Source of the DNA: an uncultured Bacteroidia bacterium
GTDB lineage: Bacteria > Bacteroidota > Bacteroidia > Bacteroidales > Prolixibacteraceae
DNA: 64,000 nucleotides
Assembly (NCBI GenBank): GCA_903918045.1
Contig: CAIXCY010000240.1
Location: 1 to 64,000 of the forward strand
Direction of reading: 5' to 3'
A model generated the notes under the pieces. The model was not told where the DNA came from, did not search any database, and saw only the letters and a program-made list of their open reading frames with translations. Positions 8,416 to 17,908 of this stretch are shown in pieces (the stretch's first letter is position 1; each line of letters begins with the position of its first letter). The position numbers and the translations under genes were made by a program.

Positions 8416-11400
8416 ATGATAGAAAATATCATTCAATTCTCAATAAAGAACAAATTTATTGTTGGGTTATTTGTGATGGCATTAATCGGTTGGGGGATCT
8501 ATTCCCTTAACAGTCTTCCAATCGATGCGATCCCCGATATCACCAATAACCAGGTACAAATAATTGCAATTGCCCCTTCATTGGCGGTGCAGGAGGTTGA
8601 AAGTTTCATTACGGCTCCCATCGAAATAGCAGTGGCCAATATCCCGGATATCATAGAATTACGATCAATCTCACGGCTGGGATTATCAGTCATTACTGTT
8701 GTTTTTAAAGACGATGTTGATCTTTATTGGGCAAGGCAACAGCTGAGTGAACGGCTCAAGGAAGCGGAAGATGATATTCCTGCAGGTCTTGCCAAAATTG
8801 AACTTGCTCCCATCTCATCCGGATTGGGCGAGATCTACCAATATCGGCTGGCCGTAAAAAATGGTTTTGAAAAAAAATATAACCCAATGGCGCTTCGGAC
8901 AATCCAGGACTGGATAGTGCGCCGTGAAATGCTTGGTACTCCGGGCGTAGCTGATATAAATAGTTACGGTGGATTTGTGAAACAGTTTGAAATCGCTGTA
9001 AATCCTGAAAGACTGAAAGGGATGAACCTTACCCTAATGGAAATTTTTAATGCCCTGGAGAAAAACAATGAAAATACAGGCAGTGCCTATATCGACAAGA
9101 AACCAACCGCCTATTTTATTCGCGGTATTGGTCTTGTAAAAACCATCGAAGATATTGAGAAGATTGTAGTTAAAAATAATCCTTCGGGATCTCCGGTTTT
9201 GATCCGCGATATTGCTACTGTTCAATTTGGAAGTGCAACGCGTTACGGCGCCCTTGTAATTGATACCTGCGAAGCCGTTGGAGGAGTCGTAATGATGCTC
9301 AAAGGATCCAATGCACACGAGGTTATCCAAAATATTGAAACACGGGTCCGCGCTATTCAAAAATCAATGCCGGAAGGGGTAATTATTGAACCCTTTTTAA
9401 ACAGGTCAGACCTGGTGGACAGGGCAATCGGAACTGTAGTTAAAAATCTTATTGAAGGTGCACTAATTGTAATATTTATCCTTATACTATTATTGGGAAA
9501 CTGGCAGGCCGGGCTTATTGTGGGCTCTGTAATTCCACTCTCCATGCTTTTTGCATTTTCGCTTATGAACCTGTTTGGAGTGTCGGGAAACCTCATGAGC
9601 CTGGGTGCCATAGACTTTGGACTTATTGTAGATGGTGCTGTGATTATTGTAGAGAGTGTTGTACACCACCTGTTTCAAAGCAAACATCACCAGCCTGAAG
9701 GAGAAAAACTGACACAACTTCAAATGGATCAGACAGTGCTTGATTCTGCAAAAAGGATGATGAGTTCTGCCACCTTCGGTCAGATTATAATACTTATTGT
9801 TTATCTTCCAATTATTGCCCTGGTAGGGATTGAAGGTAAAATGTTCCGACCTATGGCCCAGGTTGTCTCCTTTGCATTACTGGGTGCCGCAATACTTTCA
9901 CTTACCTGGGTGCCTGTTGCCTCTGCCTTGTTTTTAGGTAGAAAAATCGGACACAACGCTAATTTTTCCGATCGGATTATGACCTCTATCCATAAAGTAT
10001 TTGACCCCATTATCTCTCTTGCCTTGAACCAAAAAAGGATGTTCACCGTTTCGGCAATTGTATTATTTATTCTTAGCCTTTTCCTCTTTACCCGACTTGG
10101 TGGAGAATTTATCCCTCAACTTGAAGAGGGGGATTTGGCAGCCGGAGTAATTACCCTGCAAGGTGGATCGCTTTCGAATACCGTTGAAATGGTTCAAAAA
10201 GCAAACAAAATCTTACTTGAAAATTTCCCGGAGGTCAAACATACCATTTGTAAAATTGGAGCGGGTGAAATCCCGACCGATCCAACCCCAATGGAAACAG
10301 GAGATTATATTATTACCCTCAACGACAAAAGTACCTGGACAACTGCCAAAACCCGAGAAGAGCTTGTTAAAAAGATGGAGGAAAAACTGGTTGTTCTGGC
10401 TGGGGTTAAATTCGAATTTCAACAACCTATCCAGATGCGATTCAATGAATTACTGTCAGGTTCCAAGCAGGATATTGCGATTAAAATCTTTGGTGACGAC
10501 CTTAATACCCTCGCGGTTAAAGGAGAGGAGGTTAATAAAATCATCCGGAAGCTGACCGGTGTTGAGGATATAAATGTTGAGAAAGTTACAGGACTTGCGC
10601 AAGTCCAGGTGAGCTATAACCGGGATCGTCTGGCACAATACGGACTCTCTGTCAATGAGGTGAATCATGTTCTGCGGGCCGCTTTCGCTGGAAGTCAGGC
10701 AGGGGTAGTCTATGACGGAGAAAAACGATTTGCACTTGTTGTAAGGCTGGATAAAGATTACCGGAAAAGCCTCGAAGATGTAAAAAATCTTTCGGTTGCA
10801 TTGCCCAACGGTGGTCAGATCCCTTTCGAACAGGTAGCGGACATCGAGATAAAATCGGGGCCGGCCCAGGTATCGCGTGAAAATACGAAGCGCCGTATAA
10901 CCATCGGATTTAATGTCCGGGGCCGGGATGTCCAAAGTGTAATTTCAGAAGTAACCAGAAAAATAGACTCGAAAATAACATTACCTGCGGGATATTACCT
11001 AACCTATGGCGGTCAGTTTCAAAATCTTGCAGCAGCCACAGCCAGATTGTCAATTGCCGTACCTGTGGCGCTTCTGCTGATCTTTATTCTACTCTATTTC
11101 ACATTCAATTCAGTAACTCAAAGTTTACTGATTTTTACTGCAGTACCAATGTCTGCCATCGGTGGAATTGTCGCTCTTTGGTTACGGGGGATGAACTTCT
11201 CCATCTCTGCAGGAGTTGGGTTTATTGCACTTTTTGGAGTCGCAGTTCTGAATGGAATTGTACTCATAGCGGAATTCAACCGGCTTGAGAAAGAGGGCAT
11301 TTCTGACATTACGGAGCGGGTGCGTAAGGGTTTAAAGATAAGATTAAGGCCGGTAATCATGACAGCGGCAGTCGCCTCTCTTGGATTTTTGCCCATGGCG

Positions 11401-12804
11401 TTGTCAACATCCGCTGGTGCAGAAGTTCAAAAACCTCTCGCCACAGTGGTTATTGGGGGTTTAATTACTGCCACAATCCTTACACTGGTTATTTTACCAC
11501 TCTTCTATATCATGATCACCACCCGTATGAATCGGTTAAGGATTAAAAAAACAATAGCAAAACCATTAATTATAATGCTTCTTCTTGTGGCAACACCATT
11601 TATAGAAAAAGCAAAAGGGCAACCGCTAAAAATGGTCACGCTAAAGCAGGCATTGGAAATCGCGTTGGGAAATAACCTGGAAATACGTTCCTCTGAATTT
11701 CAGGTCAATGCTCAGAAAGCCCTCAAAAGTGCCTCGTGGGATATTCCCAAAACGACATTTACCGGAGAGTATGGTCAGTTGAACTCCTTTTCCAAAGACA
11801 AAAGCTTTACAGTTTCACAGTCCTTTGCTTTTCCTACGCTTTATATAAATCAGAGCAAACTGGCGCAAGCCAATATCAAAAGCAGTGAATGGCAGTTAAA
11901 AGCTTCGCAACTTGAAATTGCCACTCAGGTCAAACAAACTTACTGGCAATTAGCTTATCTTAATTCGAAAAAAAGACTTTATGCCTATCAGGACAGTTTG
12001 TTTTCCGGATTTCTCAGGGCAGCAGAATTAAGGGCCAGAGTTGGTGAAACAAACCGGCTTGAAATGATCACTGCCCGTTCACAAAGTATGGAGGTAAAGA
12101 ATCAACTCCAACAAATTGGTGCCGATCTTGTTATCTTTAATCAGAAGTTACAAACGATTTTAAACATAGAAACCACGTTATTCCCTGTTGATACGGTGCT
12201 GATCAGAGCAGGGTTTACGCTATTTGCGGATACGACCCAATTAGCTAACAATCCTTCTGTTGGTTATATGAATCAGCAGGTCGATGTTTCAAGATACGAG
12301 AAAAAAGTCGCACAGAGCCACATGTTGCCGGACTTAAGTCTGGGCTTTACAAATCAGTCGATACAAGGCACCCAGACAGTGAATGGAATTCCACGAAATT
12401 TCGGACCGGGAGACCGTTTTAATGCTGTTCAGGCAGCCATTTCAATCCCTTTGTGGTTTGCCCCGTATTCTGCCAAAACAAAAGCGGCCAGAATAAAAGG
12501 GGAGGTGGCACAAACCAATGCCCGATATTATTTGAAATCACTTTCCGGAAATTACAGGTCGCTCATGGGTGAATATGCTAAATATGAAAACAGCCTTAAT
12601 TATTATGAGAAGCAGGCTATTCCGGAGGCAAATATGATTATCGAACAGGCGACCCGTGGCTATAAAGTCGGAGCTATCGATTATCTCGATTATATAATCA
12701 GCCTCAGCCGCGCTTTAACGATTAAGCAAAATTACCTGGATGCGTTAAATAGTTACAATCAAACGATTATCAATATAGATTTTATTACTGGTAAAATCTT
12801 TTAA
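8416..12804 (+). CDS. cusA: CusA/CzcA-type heavy-metal RND pump fused to TolC-like outer membrane factor
   Basis: Proton-driven efflux of heavy-metal cations. Residues 1-1036 are a complete RND transporter: leading helix, two periplasmic halves, and helix bundles with DFGLIVDGAVIIVES (conserved acidic residues of the proton relay) and GVAVLNGIVLIAEFNRLE. From 1069 to 1462 follows a full TolC/CzcC-type outer membrane factor with the usual two related halves (TLKQALEIALGNNLEI at its start). Between them, residues 1037-1068 look like a signal peptide (basic RLRIKK, hydrophobic LIIMLLLVA, then AKG before Q1069). Such fusions are known in Bacteroidota annotations. The metal specificity cannot be read with certainty. 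The adaptor gene follows after 12 bp. Confidence 0.93.
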   Translation: MIENIIQFSIKNKFIVGLFVMALIGWGIYSLNSLPIDAIPDITNNQVQIIAIAPSLAVQEVESFITAPIEIAVANIPDIIELRSISRLGLSVITVVFKDDVDLYWARQQLSERLKEAEDDIPAGLAKIELAPISSGLGEIYQYRLAVKNGFEKKYNPMALRTIQDWIVRREMLGTPGVADINSYGGFVKQFEIAVNPERLKGMNLTLMEIFNALEKNNENTGSAYIDKKPTAYFIRGIGLVKTIEDIEKIVVKNNPSGSPVLIRDIATVQFGSATRYGALVIDTCEAVGGVVMMLKGSNAHEVIQNIETRVRAIQKSMPEGVIIEPFLNRSDLVDRAIGTVVKNLIEGALIVIFILILLLGNWQAGLIVGSVIPLSMLFAFSLMNLFGVSGNLMSLGAIDFGLIVDGAVIIVESVVHHLFQSKHHQPEGEKLTQLQMDQTVLDSAKRMMSSATFGQIIILIVYLPIIALVGIEGKMFRPMAQVVSFALLGAAILSLTWVPVASALFLGRKIGHNANFSDRIMTSIHKVFDPIISLALNQKRMFTVSAIVLFILSLFLFTRLGGEFIPQLEEGDLAAGVITLQGGSLSNTVEMVQKANKILLENFPEVKHTICKIGAGEIPTDPTPMETGDYIITLNDKSTWTTAKTREELVKKMEEKLVVLAGVKFEFQQPIQMRFNELLSGSKQDIAIKIFGDDLNTLAVKGEEVNKIIRKLTGVEDINVEKVTGLAQVQVSYNRDRLAQYGLSVNEVNHVLRAAFAGSQAGVVYDGEKRFALVVRLDKDYRKSLEDVKNLSVALPNGGQIPFEQVADIEIKSGPAQVSRENTKRRITIGFNVRGRDVQSVISEVTRKIDSKITLPAGYYLTYGGQFQNLAAATARLSIAVPVALLLIFILLYFTFNSVTQSLLIFTAVPMSAIGGIVALWLRGMNFSISAGVGFIALFGVAVLNGIVLIAEFNRLEKEGISDITERVRKGLKIRLRPVIMTAAVASLGFLPMALSTSAGAEVQKPLATVVIGGLITATILTLVILPLFYIMITTRMNRLRIKKTIAKPLIIMLLLVATPFIEKAKGQPLKMVTLKQALEIALGNNLEIRSSEFQVNAQKALKSASWDIPKTTFTGEYGQLNSFSKDKSFTVSQSFAFPTLYINQSKLAQANIKSSEWQLKASQLEIATQVKQTYWQLAYLNSKKRLYAYQDSLFSGFLRAAELRARVGETNRLEMITARSQSMEVKNQLQQIGADLVIFNQKLQTILNIETTLFPVDTVLIRAGFTLFADTTQLANNPSVGYMNQQVDVSRYEKKVAQSHMLPDLSLGFTNQSIQGTQTVNGIPRNFGPGDRFNAVQAAISIPLWFAPYSAKTKAARIKGEVAQTNARYYLKSLSGNYRSLMGEYAKYENSLNYYEKQAIPEANMIIEQATRGYKVGAIDYLDYIISLSRALTIKQNYLDALNSYNQTIINIDFITGKIF

Positions 12805-12816
12805 AACTGAAACATT

Positions 12817-14004
12817 ATGATTAAATATAATTTTCTCTCTATACTGGTTAGTCTAATTTTAGTTGTCCTGATCGTTTCATGTAATGGAGCTCATAACCCA
12901 AAATCAGAGACAAAGGAGGCCGAGGTATTACCGGAAGATATCGTGGAATTGCGTGACGATCAGATAAAATTGGCCAATATAGAAACCGGGGTTATTGAAA
13001 CCCGTTCGATGAGTGGCTCCCTTAAAGTTAGCGGAACAGTTACCGTTGCCCCTCAAAACCTGGCAACTGTCTGTATGCCAATGGGAGGTTTCATAAAAAA
13101 CACTACACTTATGCCAGGCATCGGGGTGAAGAAAGGTGAAACGCTGGCTATTCTTGAAAATCAGCAGTTTGTGGAGATTCAACAAGGTTATCTTGAAGCC
13201 AGAAATAAGCTTGATTATGCAGAGGCAGAATTTAACCGGCATACCGAGTTATACAAGGAGGATGTCTATTCGCAAAAAAATGTCCAACAAGTCACGGCTG
13301 AATATAAAACACTCAAGGCACAGGTCAAAGGACTGGAACAAAAACTGGCACTTATCGGTATCGATCCTTTAAAACTAAATGAAGACAATATCAGCAGTTC
13401 TGTCACGCTGGTTTCCCCAATTTCAGGATATGTTAAAACGGTAAATGTTAATATTGGAAAATTCGTTGCCCCGTCCGACATTCTATTTGAGATTGTTAAC
13501 AGCGATAAACTGTACCTAGAACTTGTGCTATTCGACAAGGACGCCGACAAGGTCTCAGCAGGCCAGAATATCCTTTTCTTTATAAACAATGAGAAGGAAC
13601 AACATGAAGCGGTTATTTATCAGACCGGAAAATCGATCAGCGCAGATAAGACCTATAAAGTCTATGCCAGCGTTCCGGGAGTATGTAAAAATGTATTGCC
13701 AGGGATGTATGTAAATGCGGTCATTCAGACAACAAGCAGCAAAGTAACGGCACTCCCTTCAGATGCAGTTGTGACATTTGACGAAAAACAGTATATCTTC
13801 ATTGTTGATAAAACCAAAATAGAGAATAATAACCCATTTACCGAATACCGGATGATCGTTGTTCAAAAAGGAGTTACTGAAGGTGGGTTTACAGAAGTGA
13901 TACTCCCTCCCGATTTTAATATTATAGCTGCAAAAGTTGTCCTTAAGGGGGCCTATAATTTACTTTCGGCCAAAAAAAATGCCGGAGAGATGAGTTGCAG
14001 TTAA
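12817..14004 (+). CDS. cusB: CusB/CzcB-type periplasmic adaptor lipoprotein of RND efflux pump
   Basis: Membrane fusion protein that links the RND pump to the outer membrane channel. The 395 residues begin with a lipoprotein signal (LIVSC, lipidated Cys22), then a barrel-sandwich (lipoyl-like) half-motif, a coiled-coil hairpin around EARNKLDYAEAEFNRHTELYK, the second lipoyl half (VTLVSPISGYVKTVNVNIGK) and a beta-barrel. A C-terminal MSCS tail carries one cysteine. It is the last gene of the operon; no clear terminator follows it. Confidence 0.92.
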   Translation: MIKYNFLSILVSLILVVLIVSCNGAHNPKSETKEAEVLPEDIVELRDDQIKLANIETGVIETRSMSGSLKVSGTVTVAPQNLATVCMPMGGFIKNTTLMPGIGVKKGETLAILENQQFVEIQQGYLEARNKLDYAEAEFNRHTELYKEDVYSQKNVQQVTAEYKTLKAQVKGLEQKLALIGIDPLKLNEDNISSSVTLVSPISGYVKTVNVNIGKFVAPSDILFEIVNSDKLYLELVLFDKDADKVSAGQNILFFINNEKEQHEAVIYQTGKSISADKTYKVYASVPGVCKNVLPGMYVNAVIQTTSSKVTALPSDAVVTFDEKQYIFIVDKTKIENNNPFTEYRMIVVQKGVTEGGFTEVILPPDFNIIAAKVVLKGAYNLLSAKKNAGEMSCS

Positions 14005-14097
14005 AAATAGTTACCCCATGCTAACACCCTCCCTGAACGCTAAATACTGTAAATTTTTCTTTCTGATGGTATTTTAATGGGATTGATGTTCAATGTT

Positions 14098-14126
14098 TTG
14101 AAATTAAGTAAAATATTTTATTTTTA
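14098..14126 (+). promoter_or_regulatory. putative promoter of the prolyl oligopeptidase gene
   Basis: TTG at 14098-14100 (within TTTTG), an 18-nt spacer, and TATTTTTA at 14119-14126, one mismatch from TAnnTTTG. The gene starts 79 bp downstream. Spacing fits the Bacteroidota consensus. Confidence 0.5.
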
Positions 14127-14205
14127 CAACAAAATGTCTTCCTGTTAAATCGAATTCGAAATTTAAAATATTATGAAATTGAATTAAAATTTAAGTCTGT
14201 TAACC

Positions 14206-16362
14206 ATGAAGAAAATTCTCATCCTTATTCTCAATCTTAGTCTGTATATTACATCCTTTGGTCTGCCCATCTTACCACCGACCAAAACCGTAGAAATTAG
14301 TGATACCTATTTTGGAGTCACCTATAAAGACCCTTACCGATGGCTTGAATCGATCGAAAAGCCAGAGGTATCGACCTGGTTCAAACAGCAGGCCGATTAT
14401 ACAAATTCAGTTCTCAACAACCTCAAAGGGCGTGACGAGCTTATTGCCGAATGGAAGAAACTGGACAAACTTCAGCCACCAAGGTTAAGATCGATCACCT
14501 ATGAAAACGGCAGGATATTTTATCGGAAAACAATGCCCGGTGAAAATGTCGGAAAACTCTATTTCCGGCAGGGGAATAACGGAAAAGAATTACTCCTTTT
14601 TGATCCTAAAACCTACATAAAAGGGAAAACCCTGACGTTGGAATCGGCAATCCCGAGTTATGACGGAAAAAAAATCGCAATTGGTTATTCGGAACAGGGG
14701 GCTGAAGTATCAACGATCAAAGTGATGGATGTCGATACCCGCAAATTTTCAAATGATTCGATCTATCCTACAGCCGGGATAATGAATTGGACCTTCGATA
14801 ACAAAGGGTTCTTTTATATGTGGATTAAATCTGCCGACAATAAAGATCCTGAATCACGCCTCAATTCAAAAACAAAATTGCATCTGGTAGGCAATTCCAC
14901 AACCAGCGATGTTGATTTTTTCAGCAATGGGAGTTATCCCGACCTGAAAATCGACCCGGGTGTCTATCCTTATGTTGCATTAAGTGAAGACTCAAAGAAT
15001 TATATTTTTTCGGGAGTTGGCAGTGTTCAGCCTGAATTGGTCCAATACTATGCGCCAATCGGAGAAGCCGGATCAAAAAAAATAGCATGGAAACCGTTAT
15101 GTACCGCTGCAGATATGCTGGTTCGTGGTTTTATAGTAATTGGAGATGAAGCATTTGCTGTCACTCATAATAATGCTAAAAACTACAAACTTATCTCAAC
15201 CAGTCTGCTTCACCCCGATTGGTCAAAAGCTGGTACCGTTTTAGCCGAGAAGCGTGATCAGACCCTGGAATATTTCATCAATTCCAAAGATTACCTGTTA
15301 ATCGTTCACAGCGACGGGATAAACAATCATTTATCAAAATATAACCTAAAAACAAAAACTACAACTACTGTAAAGCTACCCTATTCTGGGACAATCGATA
15401 TAAGTTGCATAAATACGAAGAGCAATAATTGCAATCTTGGCATTACCTCATGGAACAAGCCCTATACTGAATTTAACTTCAACGCCGCCACAGATTCGCT
15501 TACGCCATCTATTTTCAATAAACCATCGGTTTACCCGGCCGCCTATAAAGACTTGCAGGTACAGGAAGTTGAAGTTAAGGGGCATGACGGCGCAATGATT
15601 CCGCTTTCAATAATCTACAGAAAAGGAATTAAATTGGATGGCAAAAATACATGCCTGCTTGATGGTTATGGAGCCTACGGAATGAGTGCAGTCCCCTATT
15701 TTAGTGCCCGTGAAAATGCCCTTGCTGTAAAAGGGGTGGTTATCGCTATTCCCCATATCCGCGGTGGCAGCGAAAAAGGGGAAGAATGGTACAAGGCCGG
15801 ATACAAGACAACAAAACCAAATACCTGGAAAGATTTTATAAGCTGCGCTGAATACCTGATCGCTAAAGGATATACTTCAAAAGCTAAAATTGCCGGAACA
15901 GGAACCAGTGCCGGCGGGATCCTGATTAGCAGGGCCATCACTGAACGACCCGATTTATTTGCTGCTGCAATCTGCAATGTAGGATGCGCAAATGCATTAA
16001 GACTAGAGTTTGATGCAAACGGACCCGTAAATATCCCGGAATTTGGTACTGTAAAAGATAGCGTGGAATGCAAAGCGCTTTACGAAATGGATGGTGTTCA
16101 ACATGTTGTAAAAGGGACAAAATACCCTGCTGTTATTTGTGTCGGCGGATGGAATGACCCGCGTGTAGTTGCCTGGCAGCCTGGCAAGTTTGCTGCAGCC
16201 CTGCAGAATGCTTCGGCCTCAGGAAAACCTGTATTGATGAAGGTTAACTATGATAACGGACACTTCACTGAAGATAAGAACGTCACCTTTGCTAATTTTG
16301 CAGATCAGTTTGCTTTTGTGTTATGGCAGTGCGGTCATCCTGATTTTCAGCCAAAACAATAG
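14206..16362 (+). CDS. prolyl oligopeptidase family serine peptidase (S9A)
   Basis: Exported peptidase cleaving small peptides after proline. The 718 residues have a signal peptide (1-20), an N-terminal segment typical of S9A (YKDPYRWLESIEKPEVSTW), a seven-bladed beta-propeller, and a C-terminal alpha/beta hydrolase. The catalytic triad is visible: Ser568 in GTSAGG, Asp651 in GGWNDPRV and His686 in DNGHF. GTSAGG replaces the common GGSNGG, as in several bacterial homologues. Flanked by its own promoter and a hairpin at 16391, so probably monocistronic. Confidence 0.92.
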   Translation: MKKILILILNLSLYITSFGLPILPPTKTVEISDTYFGVTYKDPYRWLESIEKPEVSTWFKQQADYTNSVLNNLKGRDELIAEWKKLDKLQPPRLRSITYENGRIFYRKTMPGENVGKLYFRQGNNGKELLLFDPKTYIKGKTLTLESAIPSYDGKKIAIGYSEQGAEVSTIKVMDVDTRKFSNDSIYPTAGIMNWTFDNKGFFYMWIKSADNKDPESRLNSKTKLHLVGNSTTSDVDFFSNGSYPDLKIDPGVYPYVALSEDSKNYIFSGVGSVQPELVQYYAPIGEAGSKKIAWKPLCTAADMLVRGFIVIGDEAFAVTHNNAKNYKLISTSLLHPDWSKAGTVLAEKRDQTLEYFINSKDYLLIVHSDGINNHLSKYNLKTKTTTTVKLPYSGTIDISCINTKSNNCNLGITSWNKPYTEFNFNAATDSLTPSIFNKPSVYPAAYKDLQVQEVEVKGHDGAMIPLSIIYRKGIKLDGKNTCLLDGYGAYGMSAVPYFSARENALAVKGVVIAIPHIRGGSEKGEEWYKAGYKTTKPNTWKDFISCAEYLIAKGYTSKAKIAGTGTSAGGILISRAITERPDLFAAAICNVGCANALRLEFDANGPVNIPEFGTVKDSVECKALYEMDGVQHVVKGTKYPAVICVGGWNDPRVVAWQPGKFAAALQNASASGKPVLMKVNYDNGHFTEDKNVTFANFADQFAFVLWQCGHPDFQPKQ

Positions 16363-16390
16363 GACAATTACCGATTAAATAATAGATTCA

Positions 16391-16430
16391 CAGGTCCTTT
16401 CAGGAATTTCACGATTTCGGAAAGGACCTG
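16391..16430 (+). terminator. strong hairpin downstream of prolyl oligopeptidase gene
   Basis: Perfect 11-bp inverted repeat CAGGTCCTTTC / GAAAGGACCTG with an 18-nt loop, 29 bp after the stop codon. No good T-run follows, so it may be a weak terminator, an mRNA 3'-end stabiliser or both. Confidence 0.5.
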
Positions 16431-16469
16431 CTCAATTTAGTTATTGAAAATCAAATTAATCATACCCTT

Positions 16470-16898
16470 ATGGAACAGTTGGAGAAAATACAAATTACGG
16501 TCCAAACAACAATTAACGCACCTGTCGAAAAAGTCTGGAAACTCTGGACATCGCCGGAGCACATTACGAAATGGAATAATGCAAGTGAAGATTGGCATAC
16601 ACCCTATGCCGAGAACGACCTTCAAGCAGGAGGAAAGTTCCTCTCAAGAATGGAGGCAAAAGACGGTTCAATGGGTTTTGATTTAATTGGAACCTATGAT
16701 TTTATAACCACGAATGAATCTATGGAATATACCCTTGGAGATGATCGCAAAGTCAGCATTAACTTTACTTCTGCGGGTGCCCAAACCTCCATTATTGAAA
16801 CTTTCGAAGCCGAAACCACCCATCCTATTGAATTTCAAAAAAGTGGATGGCAATCAATTCTTGACAATTATAAAAAGCATGTTGAATCATCCGATTAG
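16470..16898 (+). CDS. SRPBCC (AHSA1/START-like) domain protein
   Basis: 142-residue cytosolic protein of the Aha1-C/AHSA1 group. It has the typical opening VQTTINAPVEKVWKLWTSPEHITKWN, the middle segment DLIGTYDFITTNESMEYTLGDDRKV and the closing helix (HPIEFQKSGWQSILDNYKKHVES). Members bind hydrophobic ligands in a helix-grip pocket; the ligand here is unknown. ATG at 16470 is the natural start. Not clearly linked to its neighbours. Confidence 0.85.
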   Translation: MEQLEKIQITVQTTINAPVEKVWKLWTSPEHITKWNNASEDWHTPYAENDLQAGGKFLSRMEAKDGSMGFDLIGTYDFITTNESMEYTLGDDRKVSINFTSAGAQTSIIETFEAETTHPIEFQKSGWQSILDNYKKHVESSD

Positions 16899-17062
16899 AT
16901 AACAAGTATGTTTTACACATTGGAGGCAAAAACTTAAGATTTATAATTAGAATATTAAATTGATGTTACCTATGAGGGATAACCTTGAACTTATAGGTCC
17001 CCGTGTTGTTCTGAATGAGCTATAATACAGTTAACAGAAAATTTAATTTCTTAAGATATCTA

Positions 17063-17857
17063 ATGAATAAAAAAATAATTCTATTTATCACTTTCTTTAC
17101 CTGCCTTATCCCCATTTTGCTTTGGGGGCAGGAAAATTATGAAATCCAGGTCTATCCTGCCGAAACGATTGCACCAAGTTATACAGGAATAGAATTGCAT
17201 TCCAATATATCTGCTTCCGGAAAACCGATGATCGATCAGGTTCGTCCTACCCAAAATGCATTACGTCAAACATTGGAAATCACACATGGTTTTGCAACTA
17301 ATTTTGAGATTGGATTTTACCAGTTTCTGAATACCCAGAAGGATTTTGGGAGTCAATGGGTGGGAACCCATATCCGGCCCAAAATCACCATTCCTGAACA
17401 GTGGCATTTACCGGTCGGACTAAGCCTCTCTACTGAAATTGGTTACCAGCGAAGAGCCTATTCTGCGGATACATGGACTGCTGAAATCCGCCCAATTATT
17501 GATAAAGATTTCAGGGTATTTTACATTTCCTTGAATCCTGCCTTCGGAAAATCACTGGAAGGTCTGAATAAGAATCAATCGTTTAGTTTTGAGCCAAGTT
17601 GCAAAGTCGCATTTCATATTAATCAGAAAATTGATTTTGGTGCTGAATATTATGGATCAACGGGCCCCCTGTTTAATCGATTAAAAAGCACGGATCAACA
17701 GCACACTCTTTACGCTGCGCTGGATTTAAACCTTAATCCGGACTGGGAATTTAATTGCGGCACCGGGTGGGGAATGACACAATCAACGGACGGATTTATT
17801 GTCAAACTCATCATTGGATATAAATTCGGTGATAAAAATAAATTGAAAAAAAGTTGA
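17063..17857 (+). CDS. predicted outer-membrane beta-barrel protein, function unknown
   Basis: About 264 residues from ATG 17063, with signal peptide NKKIILFITFFTCLIPILLWGQ. An upstream frame start at 17015 is less likely because it would bury the signal sequence. The mature part alternates polar and hydrophobic residues in strands with aromatic girdles (FEIGFYQFLN, VGTHIRPKITI, LIIGYKFG at the end), as in small barrels resembling the phenol MetA-like group. No specific family could be named. The following amidohydrolase gene begins 51 bp later and may be co-transcribed. Confidence 0.65.
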   Translation: MNKKIILFITFFTCLIPILLWGQENYEIQVYPAETIAPSYTGIELHSNISASGKPMIDQVRPTQNALRQTLEITHGFATNFEIGFYQFLNTQKDFGSQWVGTHIRPKITIPEQWHLPVGLSLSTEIGYQRRAYSADTWTAEIRPIIDKDFRVFYISLNPAFGKSLEGLNKNQSFSFEPSCKVAFHINQKIDFGAEYYGSTGPLFNRLKSTDQQHTLYAALDLNLNPDWEFNCGTGWGMTQSTDGFIVKLIIGYKFGDKNKLKKS

Positions 17858-17908
17858 ATAAGAATATATTAAAGAAATGTTTCAGCTACCATTACCAATG
17901 AAATATTA

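Noticed and set aside
15696-16073. Long open frame on the minus strand inside the prolyl oligopeptidase gene
   Set aside because: It is the antisense shadow of a well-conserved catalytic domain and has no family resemblance or start context of its own.
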